Source: Lichenostomus cassidix (taxonomy: Eukaryota; Chordata; Aves; Passeriformes; Meliphagidae). Taken from it: a stretch of DNA of 64,000 nucleotides. The stretch lies in NCBI GenBank assembly GCA_008360975.2, contig CM039182.1, positions 83,731,405 through 83,795,404 on the forward strand, read 5' to 3'. Positions within the stretch are counted from its first letter, which is position 1. Every line of letters begins with the position of its first letter. The notes beneath the pieces were generated by a model. It was not told the origin of the DNA. It did not search any database and saw only the letters and a list, made by a program, of their open reading frames with translations. Below are positions 40,301-52,280 of the stretch, piece after piece. The translations under genes were made by a program, and so were the position numbers.

Positions 40301-41821
40301 ATACTTTCTGAAAAAGTCCTCAGATTTTGAGGTGAATGTGCTAATAAACATATCAGACTTTCTAAATTGAGTACACATCTATTAATCTACAATGGCTGTG
40401 AGATGAGCATCTACTCATCACCTCTATCTTATTAACGGAAAAAAACCCCAAACACCAAAGTCAGAAAAACTTGCAAGAGGATTAAGACTTCCTAAAGACT
40501 TGATTACAGAATCACAGAATCAGTGATAAAATTCCTGTGATTGCCATGGTTTTCAGTTTTGACATCAGGAATGAAAAATTCCTGAGTAAATCTAGATACT
40601 ACAAGCCATTTGGGATTTGATGTGTATTACATACAGAACAAACCCTCTATACATAGAAAAAATAAAAAATCCTCAACTCAAAGGTATCTTTACATCACTG
40701 GTTAAATCACATTGACTTGTTTCTGTACCATGGTGCGCCTTCCTTCCATTAGCTCATTAATTGCAGAGATTTTTAAGTTTTTAGCTCTTGTATGTGAAAT
40801 CACATTGGCTTCATAACTTGAATGCAAACACAATTCCTCACCTGATACTCTGTAACTCCCTTCTCTTTCCTGCTGTAGATTTTTGTGATGAAAAAGTGAA
40901 CGATTATATTTGCTAAATATATTCTGGAATTCATACTGGAATTATATCACAGAAACCTTTCTGAATTTAGTCCTCTGATATGCGAAACAACATATGTTAT
41001 CAGAGTTAGTAAAAAAAAAAAAAAAGAGAGACAGAACAAAGAAAAACAAGAAAATCATTAGTAAAACAAAGGCAGGTACAGGTGTTATGCCATGAAAAAT
41101 GAAAATGTTTGCATTAATTGCTTACTTAACTTGTATAAGAATCACACATTTGCTTTTGGCTGATGGAAAAGAAAAAACAAAAACCTCTTAAAAAAGTATT
41201 GAATACAAGAGAGAAAAAAGTATCCATTGATGTGTGATATGGATGTGCTCTCCAGACTGTAAATTCTTAGAAATTCAATATAGAAATTCAAATACATTCT
41301 CTGCTTAGAAACAAAAGAAGAAAAGTGGTTGAAAATGTTCTAGATATTTTCTGCCAGGGGTGGCCTATGCCCTTTTTGCTAACCTGCCTTGCCCCGTACT
41401 TAATTCTGTTCTACCTCAATTTGCAACGCATAAACTTGAAGAAAATAAATATACCAAGGTTGTGAACTCTGGAGGTCTCTCTTTTGGCTAGTTGATTGTC
41501 ATGCTTTAGGAATACTAACACTGTTTCCTCCCTCAACCCCATATTTTCTTTCACTCATTTCTTGCTTTACCTCTTCATCACCCAGTGGTGTTCAGAGTTA
41601 ATAAAATTGCAGGATTGATGCTGCAAGCATTGGAAACTACAATATAAACAGTCTTAAAAGCATATAATAAAGGAATTAATTTGAGTTCCTTTTAGTTGAC
41701 CTCTGGTGTTTAGATTTTCAGGATAGACCTGGGTTATTTTTATCTACAGAAAGTGGCATTTTAGAAAATAGCTTTGTACAGTATTTATGAATTACAATCT
41801 GATGTTAACTGCTTTTTTATT

Positions 41822-41843
41822 TGTGTGTGTGTGTGTGTGTGTG
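41822..41843. repeat. (TG)11 microsatellite
   Basis: Eleven perfect TG units. Confidence 0.95.
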
Positions 41844-43980
41844 AATCCTTCTGACATTCTTTTTGTTAGATTGGTTGAGTTGAACTGTAACCTGAAACAT
41901 TTATATGAAAATCCCATTAAAATATGCCAAGTCATCTTCAATGCTGCAAGAGCTCCCATAGTTGTCCTGGTGCCATTGAGCTGTGACATCACATCCTCAA
42001 GGACAATGAGGGAAGCTCCCAGGCAATCCCACACACATTCACCCACACAGCACTAGCGTGAGTCTAAGGTGGGTGTGGGAAGGAAGTTACAGCTCACCTT
42101 TCATTTGGTGAAGCAGCAGAGAAGACCTTGTTCTGTCCCGGTGATTTCCTGGTCCTGCCCCACAGGTGGTCTGAGTGCCACTCTTCATATTTCTGACAAG
42201 TGACGCATATGCTGCACTGGAAAAATCCTGTGGATCGCTCTATAGATATGATCCAACAGGAAAGATGAAGCTCATTAAAATGAAAGACCTAGCACAGATG
42301 AGTGTAAGAGAATTAGAAAATAAATACTAGGCATATATACCTAACTGTGATTTAATTCTCTCATTTTCCTCTTCACAAAGTACACCGCTCTTCTTTTTCT
42401 TTTTTTTTTTTTGTCCCTTTGGAGCACACTTGGAAAGCAAAAATGAGACATTCTTCTAGTGATTAACTGGCAACCAGACAAAATTACTGACAAAAGCTTT
42501 TGAAAATATCTTCTGATTTCATACATCTCTGTTCTTGAGATTCAATTTAATATTCCTCAGAAGACCATATTTTCAGAATCTTGAACACTTCTTCTCATAA
42601 AGAGGCCTTAATATGCCTCTTAGATCACCTCAAGGTGCTTTTGTTTGTGCACGAGAAAATGAAAGCATCCAAAATCAAAGACAGAGCAAAGACTTTGTGA
42701 CTATCAAAGCTTGCAGCTTGATTGCTGTTTCCCTCTCCTCAAGAAAAGAAGGAAGCATTGGCAGTGATTTTTGTAATGTAGTTTTTTTTCATCCCGTGCA
42801 CCTCTTTCAGATGTGTTGTTCAGATGCAGATGAAGAATCTATTTGGCCTTACTATTCACTTAAGGGGGATTAATGGTGAGGTGGGATTGATTTTCACCAA
42901 TTCATATCTGCTGTCAATACACCTCTCAGGTTGCTGTGGAGTAATGTACCCCAGGCCAGATGTGATCTGTTGTATGCTGAGCTGAAGTCAGACTTGAGAA
43001 CATATTACTGTACACTGTGCAGTCATTGACATTGTGGGTGACTCTTGAAACCACTTTTACTTGTAAAAAATCTGGTATATTTCTTACAATTATTTCATTC
43101 GGTTATTTCTGTTCTCTATCAATAAGAACTTAAATATTCTGAAAGAAGAGAAATAAAATTTGTAATTCATGAACAACCATGCCTTTCCAGACAAAAAGCT
43201 AAGCATTAAGGCACCAGATTATGAATATTTTCTTAAGACTGCCAGGTACCTATTTCTGGAAATGAGTAGGTCTTTTCAGCTGAGCATGTACACACAGGGG
43301 TAGAACCTATGTTGTTTAAGTAATGTCAATCTGCCCCTGCAATTTTAAAGGTTATTATACAGCTAATGAGGACTAGCAAGTCATGATGTGACTGAAGTCT
43401 TTTGCTCTGCAGCTGACACTAACTTGCCAAGAGGTGCTTGATTAATTATAATGTTGTAAGATAATGCATTGTGAGCCCATACCAGGCAAATTACTCTTCA
43501 CGGAGCACTGACAGTGTGTCTCTCTGCCACCTATGTAATTTATTCTAAGTGTAACAGTCACAGGAAACACACAGCCTCTGAAAATTATTGCTACAAAATG
43601 ACAAACACAAAGCAAACTAGATTGCAAGCTTGAAACCATTTCTCATGGGGTAAAATTATAATCGCACATCAATCCCCCAGAAAGAATAACATGCTATGGA
43701 AAAGCCAATGCAAAACTTCATTATCTGTCACCTACACTAAAATATACCTCACCCTCTCTGATTGCCATTGTTACCTTTCTCATATATTTGGGAAAAAAAA
43801 ACCAACAAAATAAATACCACAGTGCATACCTTGTAGCAATGTTTCTACGTTGTGACCTATATTATGCCTGCGCTGGTTTACAGCAGCCTTCTACTATGAG
43901 GTTTTAATTTTTAAAATAATTTGTAATGGCAATGCTGCATTTTCAGAAGTAAGAACATAAGAAGGTTCTGTATGTCATAA

Positions 43981-44064
43981 TTTAAAAAAAACTCCAACCC
44001 CCCAAAAACAAAACCAGGCATAAAAGAAAACAACAACAACAAAAAAAACCAAAAAAACAACCCA
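43981..44064. repeat. A-rich low-complexity stretch
   Basis: Runs of A interrupted by C (AACAACAACAAC, CCCCCCAAAAAC) with almost no T after its first bases and very little G. No gene or insertion is visible. Confidence 0.7.
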
Positions 44065-46337
44065 GGAAAGATATTGTTATAACATCTTATTGTAATCTAA
44101 TTTTCTAGAAAGGCAGAATGACCTGCCCAAGTCAAAAGGGAAAAGAAAAAAACAGTGTATTCAAAGCTGCTAAAGTAACATTTAAAGCCTCTAGAAATGA
44201 AAAGAATCAGACATCCCTTATGTCACTATTATTAGGAAACAATTTTTCTTAGATGGCTTAAGAAGGAGTAGACCCTTGGGGTGAAGCTGGAGTACTAATT
44301 TTTTTTTAGTAATTAATTACTTCCCTTCATGAAGTACATCTGGATACCAAGAATCATATTATTTCTATTCATAAGTAGTAATATGCTCAGTGTGAGATGT
44401 CTGCAATATGGCAATTGAGCAGGAGTAAATTTTGTCTAAGATCACAAAACAGCTGTATCATCACTAGGCATCTAGAGACTTTTCACCAGTGAACTCTTTT
44501 ATGCTGAAAAGGTCCAAAGCCTTCTATAAAAGGAGAGGAAGAGTAAACCACTAGAAAAATGATAGATATGCTTTGCAAATTAAAGATTGTTTTGTTGGAT
44601 AAGAACACTCAGAAAAAGTATAAAGGACCTTGAAAAAGAAAACATAACAACAAAAAACCCTATCAGACATCAAAACAAGTAAAGAAACAGAGAAAAATGA
44701 GATTTGACTCTAAGTTTATTCAGTGTATCAGTGAGTTTATTGATATTGATTTATCTCAGATCTTAAGTAATGGAAAAAAAAATTTAACATGAACATTAAA
44801 GAACTGCAATTCAATTAAACATCTTTTTGAACTTGCCTTAATTCATGAGCCACACAGATTATTTTGTGCTCCTTTGACAACAAAGATTGTTCTAACAGTG
44901 AATACCTGCTTTTCTAGGAGGTGTAATTGTCCATAGTGCCACATAGAAGGAGAATCTAACAGAAATATTTGGATGGATTAAATAGCTGCTCTTGGTATTA
45001 AAACAGAGCAAGCAGTCAATGAAGGCAAACATGAGGGAAAGGTTAAATTAAATGTAAGTCTAACCAGTGTATAGAAATTAATTTCACAAACCACTCAATT
45101 CTTGCAGAGAAAAGCAAACTTCTTTCTAGAGTTTATGGCATGTTAGTGGACTTATACTCCTGTGTTCATTATGTTCAGGTTATAGTCTCCAGTTAATACA
45201 TCACTGGTGATAAAGTGTCATGTAACATTCTCAGTTATAGATCACATTAACAAGACCAATCTTTTGTTAATGTAGACGTACTCTCAGAAATAGAGATAAA
45301 TTATCCCTGGAAAAACACAGGGCTTATGTTCTAGATGTGTATATTCCATGGGTTTTTCTTAACTACCATAGCAGTCTTGACAAAATCTGCCTCAGATATT
45401 TTTCACCTTGTGGACAACATCAGACAATATGGCTGAAATTTCCTACATTTTTTCCCTGGGAATTTCAGCACATATGATTCATTATAGAAATGGATAAGTA
45501 AAAGAAATAACTCAATATTTAAAGCTATGCATGATTTCCTGGAACTGCTGTGGTCTGGCAGCTGAAATTTGTCACAGGCATAAACCTCACTGAATAATCT
45601 ACAGCCTTGTTTTAGGAAGAAAATGTTTTTGTCAAGGTCTGGGGATCTGAGAGCTGTGTTCTATGCATACATATTATAATATGGACTGTGCTCTAACTGA
45701 AAAATATTGACTCAGAAGCAAGGTTATCCTAGGAGTGCAACTGGAAACACAGCTAGTGAGAAATTTTCACACAAAAAAATTAAAATGGTTTATTTTTAGA
45801 TGCTAGATGCATATTTGGAGCAAGGGTGGATTTTTTTTTTTGCAGAACTACTTGCAACATGTACTTGCAGACTAGTTTTATCAAGTTGCACATAAAATTG
45901 CACATGTGGCCATGTACCTGTCTCACCCACAAGAAAAAATTATTTCCTTTTCTTGACCTTCTTTTTATGCAGGTCTCTGACAATAAGATACTTCTTTGAC
46001 TATATAATCAGGCCATGCAAGAATGTGATACTCAAAATGTTAAAAGGTTTTGTCACATTTCAGCTCATATAATCCTATCTCCAGGTTTCTCTCACTTCCA
46101 TCAGCTCAGGGAGTATGGAGCTGCATTTTGAAAGTAGAAAGACAACATTTGAAGGAACAGGATGTCTGGTAGGAGATTCACCCACCATCTTCTCAGCCAG
46201 AGCATCCTAGCTGTCTCTAGAAGATGTGGAAATGGAGATCCACTTGCGTAGTTCTGTGTGCTTTCTCAGAAGGGGTTTGTATTTGCAAGTTGCATAAAAA
46301 GCCCTTTTGATGGTATCTTTGACTTGTATTGTTTTAA

Positions 46338-46380
46338 ATAGATAGATAGATAGATAGATAGATAGATGATAGACAGATAG
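46338..46380. repeat. (ATAG)n microsatellite
   Basis: About six perfect ATAG tetramers followed by slightly imperfect copies (GATGATAGACAGATAG). Probably length-polymorphic. Confidence 0.95.
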
Positions 46381-46687
46381 AGAAAGATAATCAAAAAGAT
46401 TTTTAGCATGACTTCAATAAAATGAGCAGGACTTGGTGAAGAAGAGAAAGGGGACACAGAAATGACAAGTTATTTATAAAGATGCCATGAATCTCAGGGA
46501 AAAATGTTTGGCTTACATGCTTTAACTCCAGTCAACATCAAAACTGGATTTCTGCTTTTATGAATAGCATGTAAATAGCAAGCAGTCAGTGAACAATACT
46601 TTCAAGATCAATTTCTGCAATGCAACTGATAAACAAGACCACAAGACTCTTACAAAATGTTAGTAAACACACTTTCTAAGTACTCTT

Positions 46688-47221
46688 CTAGGGATAATCC
46701 CCCCAGAATAATTCCAATCTGACAGATGCACTCAGAGCTCTGCATTCCCTCTGCTCACACACAGCCCATGGCAGGTATGGCTCTGATTCCTTCTCCAGAG
46801 AAGACAGGTTGCCCCATTTCCCTGCTCTCAAGGCCTGTGGGGCTCTCCAGCCTAGCATATGCCCCTGCAGCTCCCCGGAATTCCCCAACACAGATGCTGG
46901 TGGAAAAGTCCCTCCATCCCCAAACACTGTGGGGTGGAGGTCCCACACGTGGCTGCACACAGCCTTCAGCTGATGGTCATCTTCCTCCCTGATAACTTCT
47001 TCAGAAAATGAAGTTGGTGGCTTTGTGCAAACACCCCGATCGGTGAGAACTTGGGGTGCTGCAGCCAGGCAGAGGGGCTGTCCTCGCACTCCTACCATGC
47101 CAGTGGCTGTTCCCAGTCCCTGCCACACAGAGGAGGTGGTATGGGTGATGCCCACTGAGAGCAGCTCATTTTGAGGGAGAGGGAAGCTGCTCACTCTCAA
47201 ATCAGACGAAAAAACCAGCAA
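46688..47221 (-). other. GC-rich island with a 177-codon open frame, unassigned
   Basis: This is the longest open frame in the window outside CR1. The block is markedly richer in G and C than the surrounding kilobases. The predicted peptide (for example EEVIREEDDHQLKAVCSHVW) matches no family I know, and a second frame on the plus strand (46726-46992) is open too, so GC content alone may explain the lack of stops. Candidates are an old repeat or LTR piece, a non-coding RNA exon, or a coding exon. I found no TG...CA borders, no CR1 motifs and no clear splice sites. Confidence 0.25.
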
Positions 47222-48255
47222 GAACAGCGTGAGTGAGGAGTATCCAATTTTTCATTTGCCAAGCAGGCTTCTCAGCTGCCACAGGTTTCCAACATCATCT
47301 GCATCTTTGCCATGAGGCATCACTTCATAATACTGTGACTCCTTTTGCATAAATATCCTGTGCAGGGTGAGTAAAGCTAGTAGGATCTTAAGTGAAAATT
47401 TGCCTTCTGGGGCAAGATGCAATCGCTTGTCACATGCATTTTTTAAGAGATATATGTTGTCAGCATGTCAGTGGCAAATAAATAAAGGAATAATAATTAT
47501 AACCACATTACCAATACCGCATGAGTACCCCAATTTACAGCAACATTACTTAAAATTACCCTGTAAGTTATGAAATTTTAAAACCTGTCTCTTGTGCACT
47601 CCCATGAAATTAACACAGAAGTTTCACAAAGAGAGCATACTCTGATTTGGCAGCTTCACTCTAAATAGAACAGGCAGATGGAGGCAATAGCTATAAAGAA
47701 TTTTCAGAGCCTCATGTTACAATTATTTTGAAATCCTAGATAACTGTAACAACAAAAGAAAGATACAGAAACTACCCACATTCATTACAAGGATGGATTA
47801 ACTCTGTCTTTATGATATATCTTATCACACAGTTTTACAAGAATACCTTTCTACACAGAAATGTCACCCCACCAAAAAAAAAAAGGCAGTTGACAATTTT
47901 ACAGTATTTGTAATACAGGATCTTTACATTTTTTGTAATCCTCTGATTTTATTTAAGTAAATTTGTATATATAATTGGCTGTCCTCTTATTGGTACTCTT
48001 CTGCCTTTAATTGAATAAAGATTCACACAGATCAATTACCAAAGAATTTGAAAAGTCTGCAAATGTTCAAAGCAACAGGGTATTTACTGTCTCTATGTAC
48101 TGGTTAATTTGTCACAAATATAGGGATAGATACTGGATAATCTAACAAATGTATCAATTATGCATAACATATATTATGAATCCTGATGGCAATGGCCATC
48201 CTTATATTTTTCTCTTCCCCATTGTTTCCTTTGGTTCTTCCAAGTGAAAGCTTTA
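47222..48255. other. AT-rich DNA, no gene seen
   Basis: An A-run lies at 47873-47884. No supported gene or repeat. Confidence 0.45.
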
Positions 48256-48257
48256 TT
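48252..48257 (-). terminator. Possible polyadenylation signal AATAAA
   Basis: On the minus strand AATAAA overlaps the TAA stop of the exon-like block at 48256-48332. An overlap of stop and poly-A signal is compact but known in vertebrate genes. No transcript evidence is available. Confidence 0.25.
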
Positions 48258-48332
48258 ATCTGCTTCTTAAACTCCGCAGGTTCTTCAGGGCATAAAAGGT
48301 CTGCTCCTCTGTCCCCGAGCCAGATGCCACTT
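48256..48332 (-). CDS. Candidate terminal coding exon, unknown protein
   Basis: On the minus strand, two bases completing a codon are followed by 24 codons and TAA. The peptide begins VASGSGTEEQTFYALKNLRS and ends in a basic tail. Codon choice looks coding-like, and the phase fits the exit phase (1) of the block at 52109-52280. The weak point is the acceptor: only GTGGAG, without a pyrimidine tract. Another frame across the same bases is also open (48158-48358), so the reading frame is uncertain. Confidence 0.27.
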
Positions 48333-49375
48333 CTCCACTCCACATTAAGATAACGCACAGTTACACACTATCCTTATGCAAACTTTTTCCTTCAGGAAAG
48401 CAAGGTTGTTACAGAGCTCTGAAAGGCACCCAGATCTCAGAGCTGGGGACTGGAGACATGTTGCAGCTGCACAGGCAGTGAGGTTTAGGTGTTGTCCAAC
48501 TATTCCAGAATTCAGGAAAAAAAGCACAAAGAATCTAAAATCTTTTCAGAAAGTGTGGCTGTACTTTGTTCTAAGAGCCCAACAGAAAGTCCATTGAACC
48601 ACTGAAAAGTACTAAACAAAGGATATATACCTAGGGCCTTGATCAAAACTACTGAAAGTTTAAAAGGCTGCAGGTACACTTCAGTATCCATCATTAACCT
48701 GATTTCATAAAAGTACCCCACAACTTTTCAGCTATGTATATATGATGAATTTGAATGGTACCTGACCATGTATCCATTTGTAGTTTTATCTCCACATTCT
48801 TATTTACAGCTTGGATTGCAAGTAATATGCTTGAAGTTCTTCTAAGCCATGTAAAATTAAAAGATAGAAATATATTGGAAAAAAAAGATATTTTCTTGCA
48901 AAATATCAAAATTTACAGTTTTGTAAAGCCTGAAAATCATCTGAACAAATAATTCACAAGAAATAATTGACTTGCTGATTTTTTATAGTTCTGGAGATTA
49001 ATGCAAAACTGTAGAATATGCTCAATAATATACATATCTCACTGAGTAGTTCACAAAACATTTTTTACTGCAGGAAACATTCAAACCAAATTGCAGTCAT
49101 TACTCCTGCATGTACAATGAAGACTGCTTAAATTATTATTACTTATGTTATAAAAAAATGTGTACTGCTTTTCATTTTATTGCCATATTACATGTTTGCA
49201 ACCCTCATTGGCTACAGTAAGAGAAATACAATCCAGAATGAGATGCAACATTATCTGATCTTTGGGATGGGTCAAATTGTCAGTTTTACAATTCAACATT
49301 AAAAGACAAATTTATCACAGAAACAATATATTTGCATGCTGGTTGTTACTCATGATTGCAACATTTCTCTTTCAG

Positions 49376-49459
49376 ATGCCACGTTACTCATGGCAGCTGA
49401 AAGTCCATGGGAAGAAAAGGAACACTGACAATTCAAAATCTTTTCCAAGTTTAGAATGA
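49376..49459 (+). CDS. Candidate short terminal exon, unknown product
   Basis: A strong acceptor (GCAACATTTCTCTTTCAG) is directly followed by ATG and 27 codons to a TGA: MPRYSWQLKVHGKKRN and onward, basic and serine-rich. No donor or AATAAA was seen nearby. It may be a real last exon or a chance combination of a good acceptor and a short open frame. Confidence 0.18.
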   Translation: MPRYSWQLKVHGKKRNTDNSKSFPSLE

Positions 49460-50608
49460 AAATAACATCTTTTTTCCCAATTTAGTTCTCCTGATTTTCC
49501 TGTGCGTAATATTTATCACGCTTAGTACACAAGTGGGTGAGCGAAAATGAAGATCTCTTTTTCAGGGTTGCACAGAAATCCTTAACGTTGCTGGAAAGAG
49601 AAATTCTGGATTTATCTTGTTTCTAACTAGAAGTAATGACTAAATATACTAAGTGAAAATACAAAGTATGCATTGGATTATCAAAACTACTAAGGCAGCC
49701 ATAGGTAAGCTAGCTAAGCTCATCGGTCTAACAAAATCTGAAAGCAAAGCTTGGCTGCAGAGTCTCACAAAGTGTCCGTTCCTCTGTAGATATGAAAAGC
49801 TGTGATTTTTTACACATCATGTTATTAGAAGAATTAACAGGGTTGTTCTACAACCAAATTGACCTTCACGTGTATAATGAAGATCTAAAAGTGCTTCAGA
49901 ACATTTATAAATTATTTTTTGCTGGACTACTGCACAACTAGATTTTTAAGTGTCATCTGAAGAGCTAAATAAAAATATATGTTTGAAAAATTCATTCTCC
50001 ACTGAACCAAGTCACCATCCTAAACCAGCTGGTCCCCATGAATTGAATACAATTAATATAATATAACATGCATGCAAAATGCACTTTGTTATACTACATA
50101 TATATTAAATGGGTCTTACCCATTTCCTTATTATGCACTAAGTCAGCGTTTAGAACTATTTTAAGAACATTGGGCTATAACCAGAGTTTGCTCTCAGATG
50201 TGTTGATGCCCAGTGTGCATCACCTGACTGTCAAAACCCACATTCCCTAATGAAGACTTTTACCTTGTATGATGCAGCCGGCTATAGGTAAAAAAGAAAA
50301 AAAAAAAAAAAATCATCATTTGAGTGGGGGAGGAGGCTATAAACAGTAAAAATGCCACGGAGAGAGAGATGGGATAGTATTTAATCTAGTGCATGGAGGT
50401 ACCTTTTCTGCTTTGACATTTCAATTCACAGTCTCAGACAGGTTTCTGCTGTCTCACAAACTACTGCTACAAAGAGCAGGATATTTTACTGAAACCCTTA
50501 GAGGAAAAAAAAACAAAACCACTATGAAATTATTGGACATTCTTTGTGCATTCTGTAGCCTTTCGCACTACACCTGGATTACAGAGCTCAGCATTTTGTC
50601 TCCCTTGA

Positions 50609-51415
50609 TTAAGCAAGGCTTTTGATGCTGTCACCCATAACACCCTCCTAGGTAAGCTCAGGAAATATGGATTAGATGAAAGGAGAGTGAGGTGCATCAA
50701 GAACTGGCTGAGTGGCAGAGCTCAGTGTCATGATCAGCAAAGCAGAATCCAGGTGTGTAGGCACAGCTAGGAAGTGTGCAGTCAGTGGTGTTCTTCAGGG
50801 ATCAATATTGGCTCCAGTCTTATTCGGCTGGTTTATCAATGACCTGGACAAAGGGATAGAATGTACCCTGAGGAAGTTTACTGATAAAATGAAACTGAGG
50901 GGAGTGGCTGATACACCTGAAGGTTGTGCTGCCGTTCATCAGGACCTTGAGAAGCTGAAGAGTTGGGCAGAGAGAAACCTGATGTGGTTCAACAAAGGCA
51001 AGTGCAGGGTCCTACATGTGGGGAGGAATAACCCCAACACCAGCACAGTTGGGGAATGACCTGCTGGAGAGCAGCTTTGTGCAAAAGAACCTGGGAGTCT
51101 TGGTGGGTGACAGACTGACCACGAGCCAGCAGTGCCCTTGTGGCCAGGAGGGCCAATGGGATCCTAAGATGCATTGGGAAGAGTGTGGCCAGCAGGCTGA
51201 GGGAGATGATCTTTCCCCTCTACTCAGCCGTGGTGAGGCCACATCTGCAGTGCTGTGTCCAGTCCTGGGCTTCTCAGCACGAGAAAGACTTAATGAGAGA
51301 GGATCCAGAGGAGGCCACAAAGATGGTGAGGGGTCTGGAGCATCTCTCCTATGAGGAGAGACTGAGGGAACTGGGCCTGTTTAGTCTGGGGAAGACAGAG
51401 AAGGGATCTTATTGA
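50609..51415 (+). pseudogene. CR1 ORF2 reverse transcriptase fragment (broken)
   Basis: Open pieces at 50712-51059, 51016-51354 and 51140-51415 are in different frames. The catalytic FADD box is replaced by FTDK (bases 50877-50888), losing one of the paired catalytic aspartates. It is not functional. Confidence 0.88.
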
Positions 51416-51622
51416 TGCATATAAATGTCTCGAAAGTGGATGTTAACAGAATGGTGTCAGACTTCTCAGTGGTGTCCAGGAGCAATGGCCATAAACTAAA
51501 ACACAAGTAGTTCCACCTCAATATGAGAATGAATTTCTTTACCTTTACCTTGGCAGGGGGTTTAGATTAGATGACCTCCAGAGATCCCTGTCAACCCTAA
51601 TGATTCTGTGATTCTGTGATTA
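50609..51622 (+). mobile_element. CR1 LINE, 5'-truncated, sense
   Basis: Starts inside the RT palm (KAFDAVTHNTLLGKLRKYGL) and runs through the RT core, thumb and 3' UTR to the terminal octamer repeat TGATTCTGTGATTCTGTGAT at 51601-51620. Landmarks include [45 protein letters not shown] and KNLGVLVGDRL. Near 51541-51551 the copy jumps from the TTTCTTTAC... block straight to GGCAGGGGG, skipping the HWNRLP-coding part, so it carries an internal deletion of roughly a hundred or more bases. Confidence 0.95.
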
Positions 51623-52108
51623 GCACTACTCTCAGAGTATTTCCTGCACCTCTGTCTCCATGGGAGGGAAACAACCCACTCCTGCTCTAAGTAGCAGCCA
51701 CAGTGTCCTGCTTTAATATATGCAGTATAAACAGGAGACCAGGACCCCCTTCTGTGACAGGACCCCCTTTAGCAGATAAATGATGGCTTGGAGGGTCCTC
51801 TCCCCTGCCAAATTTGTTCAATGTTGGTTTTGACCACCCTATAAGGCTTGCTCTATAATCTATCTCTGCTGTCTGGTACAATAGCTTTAATAAGAAAGAA
51901 ATTTATGAGATGGCAAAAAATCTCAGAGAATGGAAAGAAGTGTTTCTCTTTCACACATTGGAGAAAAATAGCTAGAACATGAGGAAAAATCAAAGTGGTA
52001 AAGAATCAAAGTGGAAAAGAATTTAAAGTTATTACTCTTTCATAGGAAATGTCCAAACTCTGCTAATCAAGAAGTCATGTCACTAATCCCTGGAATACAG
52101 GTAGCTAC
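51623..52108. other. Region between CR1 and exon-like block
   Basis: No gene seen. 51660-51870 is a little richer in GC and contains a short repeat (GACCCCCTT near 51744 and again near 51762), but no family was recognised. Confidence 0.4.
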
Positions 52109-52280
52109 CTGCTGTTTTCTCTCTGCTGATGGGCACTTTATAACCCTTCTTGTGGTCGATTTCATGCCTCAGCCTGGGCATTGCAGGGTGGGACAGGTCA
52201 AAAGCCTCTTCCCGGTGCAAATAAGAAGAATCGGGCTCATAGTTGAAGTTGTAATTTTTTTCCAAACTCCAGTAAGTTAT
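52109..52280 (-). CDS. Candidate internal coding exon, unknown protein
   Basis: The best exon-like block in the window. On the minus strand an acceptor (TTTATGCTTATTTTTCTAAG) leads into 57 full codons plus one base, ending CAG at a GTAGCT donor. Entry is phase 0 and exit phase 1. The peptide is hydrophilic and rich in Tyr, His, Lys and Arg, for example NYEPDSSYLHREEAFDLS followed by HPAMPRLRHEIDHKKGYK. Codon choice is balanced (CTG, CCC, ATC, GAC, CAC) and unlike the AT-rich flanks. No signal peptide or membrane segment is seen. I do not recognise the family. The 163-codon plus-strand frame here (52011-52502) is treated as its shadow. Possible partners lie at 57025-57178 (exits phase 0) and 48256-48332 (enters with two bases). 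Confidence 0.42.

Larger units (their letters stand above)
35438..46687. other. Long AT-rich region with microsatellites only
   Basis: Contains poly-A at 37359-37378, a TG run at 41822-41843, A-rich low-complexity at 43981-44064 and a GATA run at 46338-46380. At 40505-40528 a stub of the CR1 tail octamer is visible without any element body. Open frames such as 42613-42873 (+) have no supporting context. Confidence 0.45.

Noticed and set aside
40505..40528. CR1 tail-like octamer repeat (AGAATCACAGAATCA)
   Set aside because: No CR1 body is attached. Two octamer copies can occur by chance or be an extreme truncation, which is too little to call.
46338..46380. Regularly spaced short repeats checked as a CRISPR array
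   Set aside because: This is a simple tetranucleotide microsatellite without spacers, and the sequence is vertebrate-like.
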